Below are positions 54,985 to 64,000 of a stretch of 64,000 bases of DNA, piece by piece. The number at the start of each line of letters is the position of its first letter. The stretch's first letter is position 1. The stretch is from Episyrphus balteatus (lineage: Eukaryota > Arthropoda > Insecta > Diptera > Syrphidae), in NCBI RefSeq assembly GCF_945859705.1, contig NC_079137.1, positions 2,484,001 through 2,548,000 on the forward strand, read 5' to 3'. Made by a program: the position numbers and the translations under genes. The notes under the pieces are model-generated. The model saw nothing but the letters and a program-made list of their open reading frames with translations, was not told the origin of the DNA and did not search any database.

Positions 54985-57300
54985 GATATGATTTTTTTAA
55001 ATTTATAACAACACCATGATCATCCTTCCAATTAATCTCTGTCTCCGAAAAAAATTTTCATCCCTGATTGAATTCATTCTTTTTAACATTTCAATTATAC
55101 GCACACACGACAATTTGGTTACAGACCTGTCCGCAACGTGACTGACCACACCTATCACATGGCGACCTGATACATCCGCATCATGGAGTTTGGTCTTGTT
55201 TTTTTTTTTTTTTTAATTCTCCTTTGTCCAGAATGCAATTTTTCCTTCTCACAGGACGATAAATGTAGCAAACCATGATGAAACTGAAAAAAACCGACTC
55301 CGCAGGGAAAATGCAAACGAAAAGCAAAAAAAATATAAAAAAAAAATGGACCTTCAACAACAACAACAACTCAGTCATTCTCCCGATTCAATTTAACTAA
55401 AGCAATTTTCCACTTTGACCACTTTTCGTTTACACCATCACCATCAGAAACCAGATGGAAGGCAGCAGCAAAACAAAAAATGAAATCATGCACTGTGCCT
55501 GCACTCTACAGACACATCCTGTTGCCTGGGAAACCAAACGCATCCCTTAAAACTGAAAATGCTCTGGCCAGTCCATCTTTTGGACATGGCCATCAGGACG
55601 AGAAAGGACCTCGGATTTTTTTTTTGTTTGTGAGTTGTTTTTTTGTATTTTCTCTGTTTGTCGCAGCTGAATGCATTCGTGCATTCGAGGCAGAGATATA
55701 GGCTCTGCTTGCGAAAGGTCCTTTCATTGTAAAAATTTCAAGCCCTCAATCAATGAGTGGATACCTTTACACAGAAACCAAGCAACAACTAAACAAACAA
55801 AAAAAGGATAAATAAAGCAACACTTTGATAAAAAAAACCTTGATTCTGATAAAGTTGATATGCGGGTGGCAGGCTAGAGAAAGAGAAGGAGAGCTTTTGC
55901 AGCCTTTTTCATCCCCCGAAGGTAATTAAGGGATACCTTCGCTTCGCTTCAACTAATAAAACTGGATATAGGGGTGAAAGTCATATACCTTTCGAAATCC
56001 TTGTCGGTCTAAAATTGATGAGCTCATAACGTTAACTAATCTGTAAGCTCACCCGAAAAAAGGACCGTCTGATGGTACAGGGTTTGGGGCTTTAGAAAAA
56101 TAGAGAATTGGGTTGATATGCGGCTCTAGCTCTGAACTCTAAACGGGTGCACACAACACACAAAGAAAATGGCGACAACGACGACGCCTTGGGTGGCAGC
56201 TAGAATTATGGCAGAGCTGTCGCTTGGCTTTCCCAGAGCAGCACACTGAACGGTACCCTTCAAGATAGCATCTTCTTTATGCGACTTCTTAGCATTACTC
56301 GATCTTATCGGTGATGTGATTTACTTCAATCTATTTACAGTTGCTACTATATACTACACCCAAGTCCCGGATTCAACGTTATTTCTAGGATTTTTTTTTT
56401 CTTTGAACTTTGAAGCAGGACGATGATGCTGGTTGTTGGTGGACGACGGAATTGGATGTGAACGAGAAGAAGAAGAAAGTTGATTCTCTCCTGCCACATC
56501 ACATATAACATTCTTGGGAACTTCGAAACGGAGTTTTATTTGACAGCGAGTAATGGTAATGGACGTGATAAGTTAAAGGTTATGGGACTGCTTTTCTGGG
56601 TATTATAGTAGTGTTAGTGAGGAAGTCTAGTTTCCATTTGCACCCGCCACCATCAAGAAAAGTCACATTTTTGAAATGGTTGACACCTGGGATGGAAAAT
56701 AAGATGTTTTTTTTTTGTCAAACCGGAAGAAGGTGTGGTAGAATTTATATCGGTCACTATAAAAGTAAATTGTATATTTTTTTGTTTCTGTTATTTTTGC
56801 TAAAGCAATTGTTATCGTTTTTGTTCTTTTTTGTGAGACGGGATAGAAAGGGAATTGAAGGTTGGGTTAAGGTAAATGCTGATTTGGAACAACCTGGTTT
56901 TGTGATGGGATAAATCAAATGAGATCTTAGGCGTACGATGAGCTGATAAGAATCAAAATTATGTTAGTACCAGTGGTAAAGGTGAGCTTTTTAAGCTGAT
57001 TGTTGGGTAAAAGTAGATGGAAATTTAGTTTTATGTTTTGGTGAATTTTTGACTGCTTATCCGGTTGTGGTTATAAAGTTTGAAGATAGGATCAGGAATT
57101 ATACTGAGAACTTTTTAGGAATATCAACTCATAATTTTTATATACATAGTTGAAGAATTTAAGCATAATTCTCATATATTTAAACTTCGGGAGGATTTTC
57201 TTGTAAAATGTCTTTCGTTGTAAGGTAAAAGATTGAAAATGGTTGAAAAAATCGTTCAAAAAGTGTAGTTAAGCTGTGATTTAAATAAAATGAGATTGCT
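54985..57300. other. higher-complexity intergenic island, no gene
   Basis: From about 55090 to 56560 GC content is raised and no transposon ends are visible. Purine-rich and CAACAACAAC simple tracts occur (55351-55371). Short frames of up to 100 codons are not protein-like. It could hold long-range enhancers; composition is the only evidence. 56600-57300 is AT-rich and featureless. Confidence 0.3.
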
Positions 57301-57890
57301 GTCACCTAGAGAGCTACAAACAGAGACGAACTTCAAAAGATAGAGCTCATTCCAAAAATTGTATCAAAAATAATGTATTCAAAAGCTACAATTAATTGCA
57401 AAAGAAAAAATTAAAAAAAGTGATTTTTTAAAAAAATCTCCACTGACTAGTCAAACCGGAAGTGCACTTCTGAAACTTTAAGTTGCAATAAAAAATGACC
57501 GGGTGAAGCTACAAAATCAAGGGGCACGGTAGTGCCCAGCCAAGTTCTCTAGCAACTTTGGCACTACACCCTTATTTACAGGAAACAACTCAGGCCATTT
57601 TCGACCCCCCTCTAACTTCCATACAAAATATGCTAGAAATTTCAAACTCACTACATTTGTTGAGCTCGTCAAAACCAAACACCTCACAAAATTTCAGCCT
57701 CCTACAATGAGTAGTTTCTGAGATATAGGGCTTCAAAAATCGCAAAAACCGTAACTGACTCACTGACTCACTGACAGATCATCAAAATTATGGAGAACTT
57801 CCCGATATCGTAGAAACTTGAAATTTTACACGGTGATAGGACTTGTGGTGTATACAAAGGAAAAAATCGAAAATTTGAGATTTTCAATTC
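57301..57890. other. old repeat sequence upstream of the 148-bp tandem array
   Basis: Contains phrases also present at 28300-28500 and 58620-58980 (CGCAACAAATTAGCATTTAA; GCTACAA-type words) and an ACTGACTCACTGACTCACTG run at about 57753-57772. Looks like the body of an old transposon; ends not defined. Confidence 0.4.
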
Positions 57891-58215
57891 AGGGGGCGTG
57901 GCATCCGCCCATTTCCGCTGAATTTTCATCATATATTATAGAGCACTTCTGATTATCGTAGAATCTTGAAATTTGGTAGAATAGTAGAGCTGGTAGTTTA
58001 TACAAAGGAAAAAATTTAAAACTTGAGAATTTCAGCCAGGGGGCGTGTGGCAACCGCCCATTTCCGCTGAATTTTCATAAATTATTATAGAGCACTTCTG
58101 ATTGGCGTAGAATCTTGAAATTTGGTAAAATGGTGGTGCTGGTAGTTTACACAAAGGAAAAAATTTAAAGTTTGAGAATTTCAGGCAGGGGGCGTGGCAA
58201 CCACCCATTTTCACT
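57780..58215 (+). repeat. 148-bp tandem repeat, three units
   Basis: The anchor AGGGGGCGTGG recurs at 57891, 58038 and 58187 (147 and 149 bp apart). Each unit also carries CATTTCCGCTGAATTTTCAT, AGAGCACTTCTGATT and TACACAAAGGAAAAAATT. A minus-strand frame through it is only a by-product of the repeat. Confidence 0.8.
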
Positions 58216-58276
58216 GAATTTTCATCAAATAAAGAGATTTTATATTCTACAGCCATACCTTGCAAAAAGTAGTGAA

Positions 58277-58620
58277 ATCACAACAAAAACATTAATGTTA
58301 AAAAAAGAGCCAAGTTATCCTATATTGAAATTATGCTGGCACAAAAAGTACTGAGATGTAAAAGTGTACCAAGTTCTAAAGTTTGGGTTCAAATTCGTAT
58401 CAATAAAATTTTGATTGTTTACTTGGCAATTTTTGAAATAACTTTAAAAATCGATGGTTAAGAAAAATTGTCAAGAGAACAATCAAAATTTTATTGATAC
58501 GAATTTGAACCCAAACTTTAGAACTTGGTACACTTTTACATCTCAGTACTTTTTGTGCCAGCATAATTTCAATATAGGATAACTTGGCTCTTTTTTTAAC
58601 ATTAATGTTTTTGTTGTGAT
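58277..58620. repeat. perfect inverted repeat, 143-bp arms with 58-bp loop
   Basis: Left arm 58277-58419 is the exact reverse complement of right arm 58478-58620 by eye. It starts ATCACAACAAAAACATTAAT, and pairing continues imperfectly into the loop. No target duplication was recognised. It may be a young foldback element or a hairpin-RNA locus. Confidence 0.88.
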
Positions 58621-61140
58621 TAATTTTTGCGCAACAAATTAGCATTTAATTAGTTACACTTTTGGGCATCAAAAAAATATTAATTTTCCTACTTTCGTCC
58701 GCTAACTTCAGTCTTATTTTAGCGGAATATTGAATAACAAAAAAACTGTTCAAGCTACAAAAAACAAGTTAATGTAATTGAAAAGCATTTAAAAAGCTAC
58801 TAATTTGGAGGTCAACTAAACTCATTAATTACAATCATTTCAGATTTTGTCTGCTAACTTCAGACTTATTTTAGCGGAAAATTCAATAATTCAAAAACTA
58901 TGCGAGCTACAAATTTTTGGTTTGCTCAACAAATTAGCATTTAATTAGCTACAATTAATGAGATAAATTTTTTTTGATTCCGCCACAAAGTGTCCGCCAA
59001 AGTAAGGGACGTGGTGTAACGACTAGTTCAGGAATAAAATTCAAATAGTATCTTCCGTAGAAATAGCATTTAAGTTTTAACTATTTTCCCAAGATAATAC
59101 ACATTCACTCGGGCGTATACGTACTTTTTTTAATGCAAATATTTGGTAACACAAATTGTTTCTTTTTTTTTTGTTGCACTTATTGCAGATTTTTCTTATT
59201 TTTAGTTTCTATTGTTAATGAAACATTTTTAAACCAATTGTCTTTGGGGTATCATTTACGTAAAATTTTTTTTTTTTGTACTAGTTCAGATTTGCATCTT
59301 TTCTTAAACAAAAATTTTACACCCTTTTACTCAAGATAATTTTGTAAACTCCATAAATTCTTAGTTTTTATAACAAATAAAACTTTTCCATCAAATTTAT
59401 AAATTAATAAATGTATATCATCTCTTATTAAACCCTTCTCACACATAACTCGACCCCTCAAAAAACAACCTTTGCCCAAAAATATTTTTAAGAACTTTAT
59501 GAATTTCTAAAACTCTGTCATGTTTTTTGTAGAGTAGAAACCGTCGTTGGATGTTGGATCTTCTCTAAATCATTTACATGGGATAAAACCAAGCATCACT
59601 CGAAGGTAAGAATCGACCTCCTATGAATTGACCATGCATCTGTCTTAGTAAGACAGAAGAAGAGAGGACTTATTCATGGACTTGTGTATTTCTTCATTGA
59701 GATTTGACTTAACTGTAAAGTTGACTTCTTACAACGAAAAAAGAAAGTTTTTTTCTTTGCTCTTATGTCATTCCGTCATGGTGGTGGTGCGGTGTTTGTG
59801 CATTATCTCTAAGTCCATATAAATCCATCATCTGGTCACAAGTCCTTGCAATATTCAAACTTGCTGAAAAACATTTGAACTTTATACATCGTTTCATGAT
59901 GTAGGTCTACAAAAAAATTTAATATACGATCTCACACGTAATCGAATGACCCTACCTAAATTTCCATAACACATAAGTTACGTCATATGTGTGTTGGAAA
60001 AATCTAGTGTGGTTAAATTGTGACTTTTGGCGCTTCCACCTCTGGATGAAAACATAGAAAATTAACCAACCAACATTGCCACTAAATTTGACCTAAACTC
60101 AAAAATTTCACAAAAAAAAAACAAAAATAACAATCCAAAATCCAAAAACCATAAATTTATGAATTACAAATCCGCCAGCGTTACCTTTTTTTGGCTGGCG
60201 GATGCGGTAGTAGCTGCCTTACCAACAAAAAAAAAAAAAAATCACCGAACCACACACAAACAACAAACTAACAGCCGTCCAACATTCAATTTATTTGGGA
60301 CAAAAACTCTCGGCGGCATAATTGTTTCAAAATATAATTATTATTAATTATTATGGACATACGACACAGTGGCATGGTGGCGGGACAACAGACATAATAT
60401 AGTGGGTGTGTCGTCGCGGTTCCTGTTTTTCAATCGCCGCCGAGTATAGTCCTGATGCAAAAAAAAAACTACCACCACCACCATCACTATATAGTTAGTA
60501 CACAAACACACACACACATAGATACAAATGGTACCTATACAAAAAAGTGACACTAGGATACTATACTACTCTCTACTCTCACTAGGATGTAGAATTATGA
60601 TTATGACAAAACATGAATTTGTGGGTCCTGGCGATGAGGTTTTGTGTGTGTCTGGTTTAATCGCATAACATGTTAATGAAGTGGAAAATTTATGACCCAA
60701 CTATAATACACGCCGAAACACTGTTTTCCATCGATGTTATGGCAAATGCTGCACGCTCTTGCATATACAATATCCCTCAAATACCTATAGTTTGCGATAG
60801 ACCTTTTGGCGAAAATCACCTCAATTTGGGACATTGGGTACATTAAAATATTATATTATACGAAATAATTAAGTACCTGTAATAATTAATATTAGTTGCA
60901 ACCGGAGATGTATAAAAAGGTGGCACACCGTTCGTCGTCCGCGGTGTGCATTCTGATGTAACCGCGGGAGATATGGAATAATTTTCCATTCCAATCACAA
61001 ATTATAAAATTTTATAAAAGGTATACAAGAATATGAAAAGCTTGGTCATTTAAGAGAAATTTAGTTTAAAATTCGAATTTTGTAAAAATTTAATTTATGA
61101 TCTGAATTTTAATTGAAACGGTTTTTGAAAAATATAGGAT
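58621..61140. other. intergenic sequence with a higher-complexity island at 59.5-61.0 kb
   Basis: 58621-58980 is old repeat DNA (ATTAGCATTTAATTAG words). From about 59530 the sequence is unique and more balanced. It includes two short perfect hairpins: ATCCGCCAGC/GCTGGCGGAT at 60170-60179 and 60194-60203, and GCACACCG/CGGTGTGC at 60923-60930 and 60942-60949. A TATAAAA lies at 60911-60917. No coding gene is seen. Confidence 0.35.
60911..60917 (+). promoter_or_regulatory. candidate TATA box followed by a GC-rich hairpin
   Basis: TATAAAA precedes a perfect 8-bp stem (GCACACCG, 11-nt loop, CGGTGTGC) located where a start site would be expected. No initiator match and no downstream frame. Low-confidence candidate for a non-coding transcript or regulatory site. 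Confidence 0.15.
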
Positions 61141-61149
61141 TTTCATCAA

Positions 61150-62690
61150 ATTTAAATTTCAATTCAACAAGGTTTTTTAGCAGCTCAATGCCATTTTGTG
61201 ATTCTAAAAATGGGAGTTTAGATACTGGAAATATCTGCTTCCGAGTAAAAAAAATTATTTTTTTAAATTCTTGATTTTTTCTCGAATATTTTTTTTTCAA
61301 AATCCAATTTTTTTTTTTGATTTTTTCTCGAAAATCCAAAAAAATAAATAAATTTGTATTATTTTTGTAATACCTAAATAAATAGGCCTATTCATTCTGG
61401 GCTCGTATCTGTAATCCAAAACTTGTTTAGACACTTTGATCCGAAAATATCTGCTTCCGAATGTAAAAAAAATGTATAAAAAAAATGTAAAAAAAATATA
61501 TTTCGATTGAAAATTATTCAGCAACCAGACCTCCAAGAAACTTTTGGTTTTCAGCGATGAATAGAGCTTAAAGAGACCTTTCTTTTGATGTCTCATTCGA
61601 TGAATTTCTTAGAATTTTTTTAAAATCTAATTTTTGTATCAAAGGGGTTAGTTAACCTTGATTTTTTCTCGAAAATCCGAAAAAAATAAATTTGTATTTT
61701 TTTTAATAAATAAATAGGCCTGTTCATTGTGAGCTCGTATCTGTTAACCAAAACTTGTTTAGAAATTTTGATCCGAAAATATCTGCTTCCGAATGTAAAA
61801 AAAAAAAATTATAAAAAAAAATGTAAAAAAAATGTAAAAAAAAATGTAAAAAAAATGTAAAAAAATATATTTAGATTGAAAATTATTCAGCCACCAGAAA
61901 CTCCAAGAAACTTTTGGTTTTCAGCTATGAATAGAGCTTAAAGAGACCTTTCTTTTGATGTCTCATTCGATGGATTTGGAAGAATTTCTTCAAAATCCAA
62001 TTTTTTTAGGCAAGGGGTTAACCTTGATTTTTTTTCGAAAATCCGAAAAAAATAAATTTTGTGTTTTTTTTTATAAATAAATAGGCCTGTTCATTGTGAG
62101 CTCGTATCTGTTAACCAAAACTTGTTTAGACACTTTGATCCGAAAATATATGCTTCCGAATGTAAAAAATATGTATAAAAAAAATTTAAAAAAAAATATT
62201 TCGATTGAAAATTATTCAGCAACCAGACCTCCAAGAAACTTTTGGTTTTCAGCTTTGAATAGAGCTTAAAGAGACCTTTCTTTTAATGTCTCATTCAATG
62301 GATTTGGAAGAATTTTTTTAAAATCCAATTTTTTTAAAATCCAATTTTTTTAGGCAAGGGACCTTGATTTTTTCTCGAAAAATCGAAAAAAAATTGTAAT
62401 TTCTGTACATAAATAGAATATTTCGAACTCCTACCTACCTATTTCCATTTAATTACAGAAAACAACTACCTCCGACCAATTAATTGACTTTTTTCTATTT
62501 AATTTATTTCCCTGACATTTCCCCTTGTTTGTTCAAAACACTCACAATGATTTTACGATCTATCTTTTAAATCGTATAACTTTTATATCCCTCGCCACTG
62601 CATTGCATTTATATACAGCGCCAGTGTACAAAGCTGTTAAAGCGCCTTCCAATAAAATCAAACTTAAGAATTTCATTCAAAAAAATCTAT
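61150..62690 (-). repeat. 332-bp tandem repeat family (family A), minus orientation
   Basis: Reverse-orientation counterpart of 41590-42850, with phrases such as GGTTTTCAGCTATGAATAGA and CCTTTCTTTTGATGTCTCAT. Three unit anchors (CCAAGAAACTTTTGG) lie near 61530, 61902 and 62230, 372 and 328 bp apart. The non-tandem segment with TTTATATACAGCG is at about 62460-62685. Confidence 0.75.
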
Positions 62691-64000
62691 GCAAATAAGG
62701 CGTTTATATAATTTATATGCGGCAGTAAAAAAAACTATGCCTTTCCTTAACCCCGAGGACTGGATAAAACCAATTCCTATATAAAAACCTCTAAAAGTTT
62801 ATTTATTGAAGGAAGCGTAATCAACTGATTTTTTATGAGTGTATCTGTGCAAAAGTGCATTTTTGACTTGTTTTTGTTTTTTTTCTGTTTTATTGATGTT
62901 TCGATATGAATTCAATTTAGGACGCAAAGGCTATTACCTGAATAAGCACACACATTTAAAGGAGGAGTAAATCTGAGGTGTTTCTTTAAGTATTTTCGTT
63001 TTATTTGAGATCGTAAAAGTCCACAAAAGCGGATCTTGTCAAAATGGTTTTTGATTATTTAAGTATATTCAGTCAGTATGCACCTTTACAAGACCTAATA
63101 AAACCAATACCAATCCAATAGCTATAAGTTAAGTGAAGCTCTAATGATCCTCTTGAGTTGAGGTCTCTGAGTTAAAGATGAGAGAGAGAAAAAAAGTATC
63201 TAAAATTCCGATTATAATTTTATTATCCATTTAGAAGTTTGTTTTATTCGTAAAGTTTATAGCTTGTATATTTTTTTTTCCTTGTTTTGTATATGCATCA
63301 AAATGAAAATAAAATAATAATGTGTGAGTGTGTAGGCTTCAACATTCTTAAGGTTGTGAATTTATTTGACGCAGTAGCTCGCTGTAGCTGAGGCAGATAT
63401 ATGGCACATTATACCCAAAGACAGAAGGGGGAAATGGTAGTAAATTTGTCTTTTTATTTGGTCGTAAAAGTTTTGTGGCATTTAAATCTTTAAGCTGTTT
63501 CAGGGGTGGAGTAAATATTTAAATAAAATTGATTGATTGACACTGATTGTCAGAATTTTACGACTGTCTAATGATTTTGATTTGAATAACACATTAAATT
63601 GGATAAATTAAGTGGAACTTGCTTATGGATTGAAGGTATATAGAAAAACTGCTGCGTGGTGAGGATAGGTTCTTGAAAAATAAAAAAAAAAATGAAAAAT
63701 AATATTGCAACCAAAGGTTTGAGGTAATTTGAATTTTGTTCTTGAAATATTTAATATGTTCTACAAAATATAATTGGAAACAAGAAACTTGACTCAAAAG
63801 TTTCATTTTTTTCCACAAAAATTGAGAATCAAAAAAATTCGGATGAAGAGTTTTTTTTTAATTGGAAATGTGGAATTAGACACAAAAATTTTTAGGAATT
63901 GTTTTTTTTTTTTTTTTTTTTTAACGGCTCCGGAATTTTACATAAATTATAACATCAATTATTAAAGAACCAAAAGAGTTGATAAAAAAATCTTAATTTT
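62691..64000. other. AT-rich intergenic sequence, no gene
   Basis: Unique sequence with T and A runs; no frame, repeat end or RNA gene supported. Confidence 0.35.

Noticed and set aside
58032..58265. 77-codon minus-strand frame with repeated GGCH phrases
   Set aside because: Produced by the 148-bp tandem repeat; the repeat unit length is not a constant multiple of three and the frame has no homologue that I recognise.
61297..61596. 99-codon minus-strand frame, and its plus-strand twin at 41640-41840
   Set aside because: Both translate the same family A repeat unit (they share the start MRHQKKGLFKLYS) and are not genes.
1..64000. CRISPR arrays, bacterial operons, riboswitches, rRNA genes
   Set aside because: The sequence is eukaryotic (spliced zinc-finger gene, MITEs). 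Repeats found are transposon arrays without uniform spacers, and no rRNA-like sequence was seen.
1..64000. tRNA genes
   Set aside because: I looked for the internal B-box motif GGTTCGAATCC with a paired acceptor stem and found none that I could support; a covariance-model scan would be decisive.

Overview
This is an AT-rich insect genomic window, almost certainly from a fly (Diptera). It holds one clear protein-coding gene: a teashirt/tiptop-family (tsh/tio) zinc-finger transcription factor on the minus strand. The N-terminus built from two exons (MLHEALMLEIYRQALNAG, then ALPNPRPRSTESANSSERC) is what I recall for fly Teashirt. The gene has three CX2CX12HMX4H fingers and a PLDLS CtBP-type motif. 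I cannot decide between tsh, tio or an unduplicated tsh/tio ancestor, and I cannot name the species.

Gene layout (minus strand, read from high to low coordinates): candidate promoter and 5' UTR at about 22.1-24.3 kb; coding exon 1 at 22090-22038; a 12.9-kb intron at 22037-9118; the large coding exon 2 at 9117-6426 (914 residues in total); a 3' UTR with a probable 132-bp intron at 6020-5889; and a poly(A) signal at 5757-5752. Just past the TAA stop, the same frame stays open for a further 102 codons.

The rest, about 90% of the window, is non-coding and shaped by DNA transposons. Most are non-autonomous and many are nested. From termini and target-site duplications (TSDs) I resolve: (i) a 285-bp TTAA-flanked piggyBac-like MITE family, four copies; (ii) a second TTAA family with CCCCTTGTARCCC ends, three copies; (iii) a TTAA element with GGGGGGAAA ends; (iv) CACTGGT-ended elements with 3-bp TWA duplications, three copies; (v) five hAT-type elements with exact 8-bp TSDs, one carrying a decayed transposase; (vi) a Transib-like element whose two ends both read CACAGTG, 23-bp spacer, ACAAAAT, flanked by a GC-rich 5-bp TSD; (vii) foldback elements, including a perfect 143-bp-arm palindrome at 58.3-58.6 kb; and (viii) tandem repeat blocks, including an inverted pair of a 332-bp-unit family at 41.6-42.8 and 61.2-62.7 kb.

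Islands of higher-complexity sequence without repeats (about 23.1-24.3, 40.9-41.2, 42.9-44.2, 55.1-56.6 and 59.5-61.0 kb) are plausible cis-regulatory modules of the gene, but the sequence alone cannot prove this. The most unusual finding is the Transib-like element with paired 23-RSS-like ends, inserted inside a TTAA MITE.
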